A DNA stretch of 64,000 nt from Haliclona indistincta (taxonomy: Eukaryota; Porifera; Demospongiae; Haplosclerida; Chalinidae), in contig OZ024789.1 in the NCBI GenBank assembly GCA_964017065.1, positions 5,411,254-5,475,253 on the forward strand, written 5' to 3'. How positions within the stretch are numbered: position 1 is the first letter of the stretch; the number at the start of each line of letters is the position of its first letter. The notes beneath the pieces were generated by a model. The model worked only from the letters and a program-made list of their open reading frames with translations, had not been told where the DNA came from and did not search any database. The position numbers and the translations under genes were made by a program. Shown here piece after piece: positions 1-11,884 of the stretch.

Positions 1-2639
1 CTCATCGCAAAGCTTGGAACATGCTGCACTCAAACTACCAATAGACTTTTCAATACCAGTCACGAACACACCATGCTTAGCAGGCCACATAAATAATGCG
101 GCTGCAAAAAACGTTCGATCTAGAGTTGCAAATCTCCTATCGCCTGTGTAAGTGTCAAAGTCATCTTCACCAGGACCGCTATCAAATATACCTTGTATTA
201 CAACTGCACGAGTAAACTCAATATCCGTGATAGTCTTGCCGGTATACGAAACTAACTCATCTACGGTCAGAGTCTCCTTTTCAATGTCCTCTATAGACAT
301 GTCTAAATGACTACATCCAATGGCAACTGAGCAAAGTTGATAGACTCGAATAAGACCAAGAAAGAGACAGAATTCGCTTTGTTTCTCTGCCTCTAACAGA
401 ACCTCGGCTTTTGCTCTGTCACCATTCTTTAGATGCCGAAATGAAAGATTTGTTCGACAGTAATCGTCATGAAGCACATAAGCCATAAACGGTAGACCAT
501 CTTCATCTTGCTCCCATTCTCGCATTCCAGCTACCACTTTAGCAACGACTTCACTATTATCAATAGGGACAGGACAAGCACCATCTCCAGAGTATACTAG
601 ATTATAAACTAGACACAATCTGTATCCTCTGGTCACCTCACACAGCTCGTGCTCACAATCAGCATAAAAAGCAGCATAGTTGCAATCAGTGACTCCCTTC
701 GGACCAGAATAATCGAATATTTGTTCTTCATTGCGATGTCGAACACGAAGCTCACCACCATCATAGTCAGACGGAAGCTGTATCACTAGAGTACCGAACA
801 TTTTGTCCACCTTCTCTGTATCACGATGAGGCTGTAATAGAGAATATGAAAACAATTAAAGCTAGCACTGGTGATGATAATAGCAATTAAATTTATTATG
901 CTAGTGTGTGCTCTAATCCCCACAAGACATTCCTCTATATGCATAATCAAAGACAATCATTCATGTGGAAAGCACACAACCATTCATGTGGAAAGCACAG
1001 TGTTCCTTTTTGAGAAGCAACCAGTTTATTTTGGGTGAGGGCCAATGAAACTTTCAGTTGTGTAAGTTATGGTGCTGTTCTAGTGTAGACCTTGACTCTG
1101 ACTCTACAATAGACTGCCAAACAGCAGCTGCTACTTAGCAGTAGCACCAATTGTCTGTGAGGGATATTGTGTGCATAGTGTAATCACACCCAGTAGACCA
1201 GTGTTAGTTTTAGTTTAGAGGAGGTTGGCCACGCGTCATCGATCATCATTTCTACGTATGCAATGCGTAGGCCGAGTTCATGTGACCGCACAGGCCGGAC
1301 GTAATTCCAACATGAATAACTTAAATTAATAGACTTTTTCGAACCTTTTGGAACCTCATGAATTTATTCATATTAGATGAATTTGCTGATTTGCAACTAG
1401 TTGGAGGCGCAGGACAGAGCGAAACTGTTTGCAAGCGTTCAAGAAGTTGTTAACCGACCAAAAGAAGGTCGTATTTCAGGAGGCTTGGCTCGGCTTGGCC
1501 GTTTTGGTTGCCACACTGTGAAACATTGGGAAGAAGCAGAAGATGGTCTACGGTGACCATGAGCGCCGAAGGAACGCTGTGAGCATTTGAAACAGCATTG
1601 GAGCTTGCCAACATTATTGTAGGACCGCTTATAACAGTCGTACAGCATATTGAGCACAGCCTACCGCCAGTCAAGGCTACAGCATTCAACCACTGCTAGC
1701 AGCAGTTCTACATCACTCGTGGACAGCCTCGTGTACATTTGGTCTCCATTGGCACAGCACTGACTGTAGCTGGACTGCCAGCAGCTCTGCTGCAGCATCG
1801 GTGGGCGGGGCTCTTTGCTATTTCAATGTCATGTGATCGTGCGTGTAATCGTGCGTGTAATTATGACGCGTGGCCAACCTCCTCTGGTTTTAGTTTACAT
1901 AATAGATTACACAACCAATTCTCTAGAGCATTTGCTACTAACCAGCAATAATGTGAATGCACTTGCACCATTGGTCAAAAGCTCAGTTCTAATTTTTTGC
2001 AGTCATGAACTAGTTTTGATATCAACTCTAGGTACTGCATGTGTAGCAGCTCATAATGGTGAAATCTCTCTAAACGTAAGCGTCTGTGTAGAGGGGTGTC
2101 TGCTAAGAGGGTTTCTATACACTATGCTCATTTGTAACAACACATAGACACATGCTTGTCGTGCAATGAGAGCAAACTTGATTACTGATGAACTTATTGC
2201 AATACTGTAGTACCTTGAAGAAGCTCCCTTGCTCATACAGCAGGAAGTTATAGAGCTCACACTTCACTTTCAGTTTCGGGTCACATCCCAGTTCCTTCTT
2301 CACTACCGCAGCCAGGTTCTCCAAGTGTGAGTTCCACTGAGGATTCGTGATAGTGAACTGCGAGGGGTCCAGCTCCCACGTGCTCCTCACTGTGCGATCT
2401 ACGATTGTCTCCAGTCCTCGTCCATACGGAGCTTGACTACACATAGCCATGATGACTCTTGCTTGGTACTCGCCTACTGGGAGTCCTACGAAACTCTTCA
2501 CTCCTTTGATCTTGAGACCCGGTGGAGGAAACAGAAAAGGACCGCCATTAGCAAACGAGCCGGGTTTAGTAACAGACTTCAAGGTGTCACCTATGGATCG
2601 GATGTATGAATAGCTCTCTGCGTGACGATCGCGATCCAT
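1..2639 (-). CDS. 2-oxoglutarate/Fe(II) oxygenase, prolyl-hydroxylase-like (partial)
   Basis: Two exons are visible, 2639-2214 (142 codons, ATG at 2639) and 831-1, joined in phase 0 across an intron at 832-2213. The reading frame is open to the window edge, giving 419 residues so far. The splice junction reads ...GSFFK|PHRDTEK. Residues His144 and Asp146 form the HxD iron-binding pair; His203 in the DCEHEL segment is the likely distal iron ligand; Arg213 in GYRLCLVYNL is placed to bind the 2-oxoglutarate carboxylate. This arrangement is typical of the P4H-like dioxygenase superfamily, which hydroxylates proteins or small molecules using oxygen, Fe(II) and 2-oxoglutarate. The substrate cannot be told from sequence. 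No signal peptide is seen, so it is probably intracellular. The C-terminal part lies outside the window. The gene is divergent from the SRCR gene that starts at 3063. Confidence 0.85.
1218..1886. mobile_element. MITE with 22-base terminal inverted repeats in oxygenase intron
   Basis: The segment 1218-1239 is perfectly inverted at 1863-1884 (core GAGGAGGTTGGCCACGCG). An 11-base direct repeat GTTTTAGTTTA flanks both ends, at 1207-1217 and 1887-1897, as expected for a target-site duplication. The interior has no convincing coding sequence. I do not recognise the superfamily; the duplication length (about 9-11) would suit a Mutator-like element. Confidence 0.7.
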
Positions 2640-3062
2640 TCTAATCTTGAAATTCTGCTCACAAGTTCAACGAACACTTCTTGTTTGCACGTGTTTTCAG
2701 TTACAAGAATTGGGCGTGGCTATTATTGATGGGTGGGGCTGGATTTGCAAGTGCTAGTGAGGTCGGAGGTCGAGTGAGGTCGCTTATCGAGGGCACTTCA
2801 CATTTAATAGCGTGTAATAGCTACAGTAACCATAATCCAGGCTTATCTAGCTAACTACAGAATTACTTCGCATTAGTCTAGAAAGTTATGCTGATCATGG
2901 ACGGCGTGGGGGTAGCTGATATTCACAGTCTGATGATGATGCAGCCATGCATATCGTCAAAGGGAGTCTCAAATCTAAAATTCATCACCAGGGCGTTATT
3001 GCACAATCATCTGATACTTTAGCTGTAAACTCCGCTACTCTCTTCAACAAGCTAAAGTATTG
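2640..3062. other. Divergent intergenic region, oxygenase / SRCR gene 1
   Basis: This stretch lies between the ATG of the minus-strand oxygenase and the ATG of the plus-strand SRCR gene, so it should hold both promoters. I see no TATA box or other motif that I can defend, and no coding sequence. Confidence 0.4.
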
Positions 3063-4814
3063 ATGTCGACTACTCTGTTGTTGCAATTGGCGTTTTTGAC
3101 TTTAATTCTAGGTGAGCCGCACAATCCAGTAGACTACATGTAAAGTGTTCGAAATTATAATTCAATTGATACAGAGAGTTCCTGCCAGCCTCTTGGTGAC
3201 GTTAGTTTGAAGTGTCCTGGTAATCCCGCTCTGCCAAGTACTGGTGGATACGTGACTGTGTATCAACCAGCAGTACAGCAATATGTTCCAGTGTGTCAGA
3301 CAGGCTTCAACAGGGCCGCGGCTGCAGCTGTGTGTCGCCAGATTGGATACGTAGATGCTATACCAGTATTTCCTGGGAGATCTTACTTTGGGGACCCATC
3401 AGCACTTAAGTAATGTTTTAGTCGAATTGTCTTTTTCTGAACTTTTAATCCAGTATTACGCGGCAGGTGTTCTACAGAGGCTTACCAGAATTTTACTAGA
3501 AGGCTCAGTCGTGCATTGTGTTCTGATGTGAGCAACTATACTCTAAATGGAGAGCTGAACATTATGAGATGCTCAGTTGGATCAGTGATAAACACATCGT
3601 GCCCCCTTGTTGCTGTTGAATGCTGTGAGTTTTCATGCATAAATTATTGCATTGAGTAGCTCATTCCAGGAATGTGCTGACAAGAGTTCTATAGTCAGCG
3701 ATGATTATCATTACTGTTGTTGTGAATATCATTACACAACGGTGAATATCATTAGCATTGCAGCATGTTATAGCTAGTACCCCGACGCCAAATTGAGGGT
3801 ACTAGGCTACCCCTAATGCTTTCTGCTGTATAAACTTGTGACTATGAATATTTTATGCATGCAAACAGAAGGTCTGTCTCTGAACTTTTATCCTTTTAGC
3901 TAATACTCAGTTACAAGATTCTCCTGGGTACACATATAACGGACAAGTCTATCTTCATGGAGCTTCTCATGAGTACTATAAGGGATCACTAAGAGTTAGA
4001 TTGTCTAACGAATACTATTCTGTGTGTGTTGACAGATTTGACACACAAGCTGCAGTTTCAATTTGCAGACAACTGGGTTACTCAAACGGAACCTATCATG
4101 CTGGAGAGAGGTAGAAAATGTTATAAAAAATTACTCGAACATTATTGGAAATTTTATAGAGCTACAGCAGACACTGCCATTGACCTCACTAACTTAATGT
4201 GCAATGCTAATACTGGTTCATTTCCTTGTTTTACTTTTTGCTTTAACGGAGACTACTCACGCAATGATCAAAGTTGTTATGAAGTTTTCATAGAATGTGG
4301 TAAGAACATGCATAGTGACAATAATACAGGTTTGTATAACTATAATGTGTTTTATAACTGATTGCAGGTTTTCAAATTGAGAGCAGTCTATCACACTCAG
4401 CTGGAAGTTGGGACCAATGCAAGTTACCAGGTACAATGTACTGCTCAAACTTATAGTCATGTCATGTAGCTAATACCAAGAGTTTGCATACTCTTAGGTA
4501 ATGAACTCTTGCTACTACACATACATGACTGTGTGCATATATTTATTGTTCTGTGTACATCATTATTATAATGATGTACACAGAACAATAAACCGAATTC
4601 AAGTAGAGACAAAAATTTCATCAGTACTGTGCTTACAAGGTATTTCTTCTACATTCATGCAGATATGAACACTTTTGATTACAAGACTGCATTTATAGCT
4701 GTTTCTGCTATACTTGGAATAGTTTTGCTATTGATAATTACAGTTATTTGTGGCTGCATAATCTACTTCCGCTTCTGCAAGAAGTCGAAGACATCAATTG
4801 ATCTTCCCCAGTAA
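3063..4814 (+). CDS. SRCR-domain single-pass membrane receptor 1
   Basis: Seven exons: 3063-3111, 3175-3409, 3467-3624, 3900-4110, 4160-4299, 4368-4430 and 4663-4814. All phases close, giving 335 residues. Residues 1-17 (MSTTLLLQLAFLTLILG) are a signal peptide. Two scavenger-receptor cysteine-rich units follow. The first contains PVCQTGFNRAAAAAVCRQIGY and the second SVCVDRFDTQAAVSICRQLGY, both matching the usual VCxxxF..xAxxVCRQLGY core. The last exon encodes a hydrophobic helix (AILGIVLLLIITVICGCIIY) and a short basic tail ending at TAA 4814. It should sit at the cell surface with SRCR domains outside; ligands are unknown. SRCR proteins are often immune or adhesion receptors, and that role is inferred. 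The next gene is a close paralogue with the same exon plan. Exon 3 uses an acceptor at 3466 (CGGCAG); the nearer CCAG would shift the frame. Confidence 0.87.
4542..4592. repeat. Perfect hairpin in SRCR 1 intron 6
   Basis: Arms of 24 bases at 4542-4565 and 4569-4592 are exact reverse complements around a 3-base loop (TTA). The arm core is TTCTGTGTACATCATTA. It lies 70 bases before the TM exon. Confidence 0.85.
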
Positions 4815-5068
4815 AATTTACAGCATGTAAGCCTTATTGTTTTGTTTCTCACTATATCATTAATCTGAGTCAGAATAATTATAATTATTCAGTAACTATA
4901 TATACAAGTGACAACTAGTTCATTAGAACCATTTAGTAGGTTGTAGAGAGATACTTAGTCCACCTTGTTTTCGTTATTGATTTCATTCACTTTTTTGCTC
5001 ACTTAGTAACTTTGATTTCATAATAATAATTATTTGTTTCTAACACAAGTCACATACATGTAAATGTC

Positions 5069-5400
5069 TTTGAAGCTGTCCAAGGAGGATTTTGGTGGGA
5101 GGGGCTGGGCCTGCAGACACATCTCAGCCTTCATAGCAACCAGCTCCCACTCGTCTTTATGTCCCGCATACTTTGTCTCTAACTTCACCAGTGCCAGCAT
5201 GGTCGCCCACAGCAGCTAAACAGAGGAGGAACACTACACTGGACAATTGGTCTTCAGATCAGCAACAGAGGAGCCGATGATCATGGCTAGTGACTCATCC
5301 ATCTTCCAGTAACCCTCAGCTTGCTGTAGTGTGATCAGCTGAGTCAATGGAGAGGAGGTCGAAACACTACTAGCCATAGCAAATGGAGGAGGCTCGGTAT
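5069..5400 (-). pseudogene. Fragment of VIT/vWA gene C-terminus
   Basis: The segment is close to the last exon of the VIT/vWA genes (compare 12240-12560). On the minus strand it encodes pieces such as [25 protein letters not shown] and [15 protein letters not shown] to TAG change gives a stop just before LLWATML, and there is no upstream exon. It is a detached, decayed fragment between the two SRCR genes. Confidence 0.85.
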
Positions 5401-5631
5401 TCATAAGAGCATGAGCTAAGGAGTAAGGTGTGACGCTGAGGCCAGAAAGCCGTTATACCAGGTTCCATTGCCGCTAGCCTAGTACATGTACATGTACGTA
5501 CACAAGCTAGATCGTCGTTTTAAATTTTCCCGCGTTGGAATATCACGTGTGGGCCGGACATGAAGTGTTGTGACGTGAACATAAACACTGACGACCCAAC
5601 TCCATTGTACAAGCTCAGGGAAAGACTTTTG

Positions 5632-8600
5632 ATGTCGACTATTCTATTGTTGCCACTATTGGTGTTTTTGACTTTGATTCTAGGTGAGCATTATCCAGTA
5701 GTGTACTTAAAGTGTTTGACGTCAATACAGAGAGTTCTTGTCAGCCTCTTGGTGACGTTAGCTTGCGGTGTCCTGGTGGTAATCCCTCTCTGCCGAGTAC
5801 TGGTGGATACGTGACTGTGTATCAACCAGCAGTACAGCAATATGTTCCAGTGTGTCAGTCAGGCTTCAACAGGGCCGCGGCTGCAGCAGTGTGTCGCCAG
5901 ATTGGATACGTAGACGCTGAACGAATGTTTTCTGGGGGATCTCAGTATTTTGGTGATCCATCAGAACTAAAGTAGGCTTTGTGTCATCGTTAATGATAAA
6001 AGTAACTATTTTAATATTTTTCTTGCAGTTGTGATCCTTATCAAAATTTTACTAGGCTTAGCCATGTCTTGTGTTCTACTGTGAGCAACTATATTCTAAA
6101 TGGAGAGCTACACATTATGAGATGTTCAGTTGGATCAGTGATAAACACTTCATGCCCCATCGTTGCTGTTCAATGTTGTGAGTCACTTCACTACATATAC
6201 TATACCATAGTGGAATGTGTACCAGACAGCACAGCTGCTCAGTAGCAAAGCTATATCAATGAAGCACCATGGTGCAGATGCCTCGGTGGAATTGCATGCA
6301 TACTACACACTGGACATGCTTTGACCGTCAACACAGCAACTACTGTACATACAGCTAATCCATCAGCAGATGATGTTTGTAACAGATTTATAACTGGCAA
6401 AAATAACAGAAGCCAATAGTATGCTACCACAGTGTAATAGTTAGCTGGGCATGCTCAAAGCAGCCATGCTTGTAGCAGCTAGCTTTTTTCGGTTTTGCTG
6501 ATTTTTGTTCGGACCCGCCACGCTATCCTGTAGTCCAGATCAAACCTACAATCTGCTAGCCAGTTAACCATGGACACATTCGACTTCGGAGAAGTCTAGA
6601 TCGCCAGCAACGGTAAACAAAGTAAGCAAATCACGCCATAACTCACGAACAAAGCTTTAATTCAAAAATCTAAGACCATCAAGTTCGAGCTATTAACGTG
6701 TTCTGTCTATATTGCACTTACCACTAGCTGATTCTTCGCCGTCTTTCAGAACTAGAGCGGACACACACAGACACGCACGATTACTGTATGCCTCGTGGCT
6801 CCGCCCACCGAGGCATAACGAGACTATGCCAGTATATGTTAGGCAACTCTCACAACCAGGCAACAATGCTGCCTGCAACAAAATTGCATAGTGTGTCATG
6901 CGAATTCGAAGCAACTTTGTTGCGTGCAACATTGTTGCACTAATAGAACATCGTTCTATTCTAGGCAACAATGTTGTATGCAACATTTGTTGCAAGCAAC
7001 GAAGTTACATAATGTATCATCGCTTTAGTAGTAGTGTCACCCCATAACTAGTGCTTTCGTCCCTTATTGGGCTCTCTTTAGCTTTGGAGCAGAAGAGGTG
7101 TGGTTTGAATAGGGCAAACCTGCATATGCTTCTTATTTTTATGATGGAGTATTATTAGATTATTATTCTTCACCATTATCAGCTAATACTCAGTTACATG
7201 TGTCCACTGAGTATGTTTACAATGGACAAGTCTATCTTCATGGATCTTCTCAGGAGTACTATAAGGGATCACTAAGAGTTAGATTGTCTGATGAATACCA
7301 TGCAGTGTGTGTTGACAAGTTTAACACACAAACTGCGACTTCTATTTGCAGACAGCTCGGATACACAACTGGATCATATCATGCTGGAGAGATGTAAGAT
7401 TAGTCTATTATAATGCTGCAAATCCTTAAATAGAAGTCCTCATTGAATAGAAGTCCTCCTTGAATAGAAGTCCTCCTTGAATAAAAGCCCTCCAGTCTTG
7501 AATAGACACCTTCCTTAAATTCTCGCCTGGGTATTACATTTGAGTTTAAAATATTGCTTTGAGAATAGACTTAAAAAGACGCCCTCCCTTAGGCTCACGG
7601 ATTATGGCAATTATTATAATCATTCTGTTCTTTTAGAGCTACAGAAAGTCCTGTTGACCTCACGACCATAGTGTGCAATACCAGTACTGGCTCGTTTCTT
7701 TGTTTTTCTCACTGCATCAATAAAATAGGTTATTCTTCTACTGATCGTGATTGCCATGAAGTCTACATTGATTGTGGTAAGAAATTATTGTTGTGGTGTA
7801 TGCCATAACCATGCAGTGAAGCAATGGTAGAATTACATAATCTTGTTGCAGATTTTCAAATCGACGACAGTCTAACACACACAGAAGGAACTCGGGACCA
7901 GTGCAGAATACAAGGTACCATCCAGGGTTGGGGGCAAGTACATTGGTACTTGTACTTAAAGACACTTAAGTACAATTTTGCTGTACTTGTACTTATACTT
8001 AAGTCCTAATAAATGTACTTGTACTTGTAGTTAAATATATATCAATTTACTTTGAATATTTAACGTACTTACAAGTACTTGAAGTTTATTAGATGTAAAC
8101 AATAAGTAACAGTATATAATACCGTATAACGGGTAATTTTGGCGGGAGGAAACTCTTGGGAATTTGGCGAATCGTCAAGCATTCGCCAAGATAAATTCGC
8201 CAAAATCTGCTTTTTCTATCAGTAATACGTGAGACAGGCACTTGATGCCAAAATTAGATTTGCCAAACGAAAAATCTGGGTCATTTGCCAAATTTTTGAT
8301 CCTCCAAAATTACTCGCTATACGGTAGCCATTTTAAACATAGCTTTGGACTAAATAGTGTGAACAGTGAGATATTGCATGCATGAACATGAAGTCATTCC
8401 TTCAACAAACTAGACAAGCTCACAGTTAAAACTGTACTTGTACTTGTATTTAACCCTTTAACTACTAAATTATCTTGCTGAAATTTTAACCTCGTAAATG
8501 CTGACCACTTCTATCGTGAATATCTCGTGTGTCTTTTGTGCTGCTGGTCTCAAATTTGCGTCCTTTTACGCCAGTGAGTAGCCGCAATTGCTCACACTCA

Positions 8601-11600
8601 AGTCGGTCGATATGCCCCTCCCACTTCGAAAGTGAAGCCGATAAAGTGCAGCGACCTCGTCAAATTTTGCTCAAAGTTAGTACTTTGGGGCTGGCTACTG
8701 AAAAGTACATGTAAATATAGCAGTGGTTTTGGTCAATGTAAAATGTAGCCCAGATCATAGAGAATGCGCAGAAATGTGCTTTCCGAGCACCCGAAGCCAT
8801 AAAATGTCCAAATTTTCTTGGCAGCCATTTTGTTTTTCCTAAAATTTTGTGAAATTAACACTGAAGCCATAGAAATGCCGAAGCCAATACGTTTAGTGCA
8901 GGGGCGCGCCGAAAACCGGTCAATTTTTGCGGTAATTTGTTTTCTTCAATTTGGCTTAATTTTGGGATATTTTAGCACTTTTTCATTAAGTTATGCTGTC
9001 TGAAGTATGTATGACGCCAAATTGCGTCATTAGGGCTTAAAGGGTTAAGTCCCAAGCCAAATTTGCTACTGTACTTGTACAGTTGTACTTTACTTAAATA
9101 CTTTCAGAAGTACTTCGCCCCAAGCCCCCAACCCGGTACATCTATTATCACTACTGTGTGAAATATTTGAAAAACATTTGAATTTTCTATGAAATATAAT
9201 GTGAGAACCATCTAATTACCATGTAAGTTAAATATTTGATTACCATATGAAATATAACTGAATACTGGATGAGTTGTATGTGAAAATCATTTAATATCAA
9301 CATGTCAACCACTAGTAAACAGCTCTGAATTGTATCTGAGTTTCATATGAAAAACATTTACTAATTGATTGAAAATGTTATTATTGAATTAATGATACAT
9401 TATAATAATACAGTTGTAGTCAATGATAAGTTACTAATCTATAAATATTTCTTGTTGGGAACTGATCTTCTTTTCTTGGAACGTAGCTTAGTTGCCTTCC
9501 ATAAGAAGGTATCATATTCCTGTTAGTATAATAAGGACCGGAGTATGTTAACAAAATAAGTAGCTGAAGCTTACTTCAAGTTCTCCAATTATGGTTTTTC
9601 CTTTAAAAGGCATCGGCAGCTCTACGTCCGTGGCTATGTCATCATTCAGAATCCCACAGAATTGTACATTAACGTACACATCTAAGCAAAATCTGATGAT
9701 AAGCTTTAATTCTCCCAAGCAAATAAAACTTACTATCTTTCTTGTACAAGTACCAACATCTGTCTTCTTGTCAGTAATGATTAAATCACACCTGGAATTA
9801 GGAAGAAACAGTATAATGGTTTGAACATACCCAGGCGTAAACTCTTCTGGATCATGATCTCTACTTCCTCCTGCTTCTGCTGCTACTGTTGTCTTGATAG
9901 GCTTCTTCAATACAGTCAAATTAATTATAAGCTTCTTCCTACAAAACATTTTCAAGCAAGCGTGCATAAATAAATCTTGTTCTTTAATTCTGACCTCTAT
10001 CTTCATCAAGATCATCATCATTCTCATTCTCTTTACCATAGATCTAATATTGAGCAACTAACTTACTAATTTTCATGCATACCTTCCATCTTCCTCCTTT
10101 TGTTTTTCTTGGGCATGTGCACCTGCGAGATTATTAGCAATACATACACAATGTCTCACCATCAGTCTGAACATCATGCTTTCTTTCTATTGGCAGGCAA
10201 GTTAATCATGTCAAACAAATACATGAGGATAAGCCTTTCCCAGTAAGACAAATGAATGTATGTATACTTACTGAATTTGACATCATCTCTAGTCAAATAC
10301 ATTGTAGAAGGCTTGACCAACAATGCTGTGTTACAGAATTTAACTGTAAAGGTCGATAGAATATACTTATCAGACAGATTGCACTTACCACATGTACCAG
10401 CATGGCTCACACGCATCAGTTTAGCTATCCAGGCCTTCTCCATAGCTAAAACCAGGTAACAACAGCTTCTCAACACTCAGAAGAGACGTAACAAGCCTTG
10501 TTAGCAAGAGAAGGAGAAGCGAGCGGGTTCAACCGGGAAATCATTATTACCACCATGTGCTCGTGCACGGAAGAATGCGAACACGCCCACGCGTAATCTT
10601 CAAACAATAAAATTTTAATAATAATTTTTATTATTAATTTTATCTCACCCTATTGTTACTGCAACAGATATAGATGATTCAAATAAGTTATGGATACTTA
10701 GTTTGTTTTTGATAATGCTTTGCTAATCCAATCATCACAAATTAAATGATATTTAAACAGTGTTCAGTATTTTCCTTTCAGCGCCAATTTTTGTTTGTCT
10801 CCATGAAATTCCACCTTAATTGAGCTGATCATTGTCATTGTTCTTACCATCCGCATTTACCACACGTTGTCTTCTCTTCTATTTCCTCTTATCACCTTGT
10901 GATTCAATAATCCTATCTATAGACCTGCATTATGTGATAGTGAATCTGCAGCATATTTGATTATACAACAATTTGAAGTGACAATGCTTTGCTCATAGCC
11001 ACTATAATAGTGTTACACCAAATGCTCCACATAATCACTAACAAGTACTATAGTAAGGTATTTTCAAGCAATAATCATATGATAATCAGTCATTTGAAAA
11101 AGGTATGAACAATATTTTATATGATTTTCAACATTTTAGACATTTTTCAAATGTTTTTTTGAAAAGTTCGCTTCTCCATGCAAAATTTGCCACATGTTTT
11201 TCAAATGGTTTTTATCTACCGGCAATGAATTACACAATTTTAATATAATTTTTATACGTATTTCATATAAAACTGGCCAGTAGTGTATGCCGGTACATTA
11301 TAAATAATAGTTAGACAGCGCATCTGAGGATCTACGTGATTTTAAAGCCCGAGAGCCATTGCAATATAGCGTCCGAGTGTAGCAAGGATGTTATGGTAAC
11401 GGCACGAGGGATTCTACATCGCGTAGATCCGATTGGATGCACTGTCTAACTCATTTAGAATTTTAGACCATAGCAACAGCAAACCCACAGAAATGACGCG
11501 AACGACGAGCAAGGACACACGAGCGCACAGAACCGTAATCTGCGCCCTGTCGTGGGTTTCTATTATGAGCTTTAGAGACTCGCAGCTACGCAACATGATT

Positions 11601-11884
11601 GGTCAACATCGCTTAGCTGTGATCTAATTAATAAAAATTAATATTTCACAATCATCAATTTTTATACAATACAATTTTTTGTTTTTTTATTAAAACTTTT
11701 TCCTCTTTACCTTACAGTTGATGGTGCAGACTCATCTATTATAATTCGTGATGTCAGTATTGCATTAGGAGTTGTTTCTCTTGCATTTGTTGGATTTATA
11801 TGTCTTTGCTGTGTTTTCTCCTGCTACGTTGTGAGCTCAGTTCGTCAGACTCATCAGAAGACTACCCACAGAACTACACAGTAA
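5632..11884 (+). CDS. SRCR-domain single-pass membrane receptor 2
   Basis: Seven exons: 5632-5683, 5731-5971, 6029-6177, 7183-7393, 7637-7776, 7852-7914 and 11718-11884. Phases close, giving 340 residues. It is a paralogue of the gene at 3063 with the same exon boundaries. It has a signal peptide (MSTILLLPLLVFLTLILG), two SRCR units (CQSGFNRAAAAAVCRQIGY and CVDKFNTQTATSICRQLGY), a TM helix in the last exon (ALGVVSLAFVGFICLCCVF) and a tail rich in His, Thr and Gln. An in-frame ATG at 5560 would add 24 residues. I chose 5632 because it puts the hydrophobic signal at the N-terminus, as in gene 1. Intron 6 is 3.8 kb and filled with transposons plus an antisense gene, whereas the matching intron of gene 1 is 232 bases. 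The first TE starts 8 bases inside the intron, at the splice donor. Role in recognition or adhesion is inferred from the family only. Confidence 0.85.
6178..7182. other. SRCR 2 intron 3, carrying a GTTGC-rich MITE
   Basis: About 6830-7025 holds repeated CAACAATGTTGC-type motifs and ends with GTTACATAATGTATCATC. This matches the right end of the MITE found in the introns of NLR-1, NLR-2 and NLR-4. This copy shows no captured gene fragment. The rest of the intron has no feature that I can support. Confidence 0.6.
8122..8324. mobile_element. TA-flanked MITE nested in the hAT-like element
   Basis: Inverted ends CCGTATAACGGGTAATTTTGG and CAAAATTACTCGCTATACGG are bounded by TA at 8120-8121 and 8325-8326. 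Ends of the same type occur at 28970-29172 and 46954-47142, so this is a local family with mariner-like TA duplication. Confidence 0.75.
8454..9044. mobile_element. piggyBac-like MITE (TTAA target) nested in the hAT-like element
   Basis: The ends CCCTTTAA...TTAAAGGG are flanked by TTAA at 8450-8453 and 9045-9048, the target duplication typical of piggyBac. On both sides the host returns to the GTACTTGTAC-rich hAT-like sequence. There is no transposase coding region. Confidence 0.65.
9149..11285. mobile_element. Possible TE enclosing the antisense nested gene
   Basis: The 8-base ends CACTACTG (9149) and CAGTAGTG (to 11285) are inverted and flanked by TAT on both sides. Just inside, both ends carry ATATGAAAT and CATTTGAAAAAC motifs. 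The match is short, so the boundaries are tentative. The interval from 10500 to 11717 otherwise holds only AT-rich sequence and a small inverted repeat (11309-11339 against 11421-11453). Confidence 0.35.
9439..10443 (-). CDS. Unrecognised spliced gene nested antisense in SRCR 2 intron 6
   Basis: I do not recognise this protein. The 3' end is well supported: exon 9791-9575 ends ...KTIIGELE and is joined in phase 0 to 9519-9439, which encodes EYDTFLWKATKLRSKKRR and ends in KKYL plus TAG at 9441-9439. The exon ending at 9831 (...DHDPEEFTPG) enters 9791 in the correct phase. At the 5' end, ATG 10443 opens MEKAWIAKLMRVSHAGTC. Exons at about 10343-10272, 10186-10160 and 10122-10083 keep phase. The middle (10043 to about 9940) does not resolve cleanly: a 45-base and a 56-base candidate intron give competing frames, so this part may be decayed or mis-modelled. 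The C-terminus is basic and looks like a nuclear localisation signal. No TE transposase motif is seen. It may be a host gene captured by a mobile element. Confidence 0.5.

Larger units (their letters stand above)
7923..9135. mobile_element. hAT-like element at the intron 6 splice donor of SRCR 2
   Basis: The left end CAGGGTTGGGGGCAAGTAC and right end GGGGC..AAGCCCCCAACCCG are inverted, and both are followed inward by GTACTTGTACTT-rich sequence, a pattern seen in non-autonomous hAT elements. The flanks GTACCATC (7915-7922) and GTACATCT (9136-9143) look like a degraded 8-base duplication. It contains two further insertions (8122-8324 and 8454-9044) and no transposase gene. Confidence 0.6.

Noticed and set aside
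6693..6995. 100-codon minus-strand ORF in SRCR 2 intron 3
   Set aside because: It runs through the GTTGC MITE, has no domain, and is not conserved with the sister gene.
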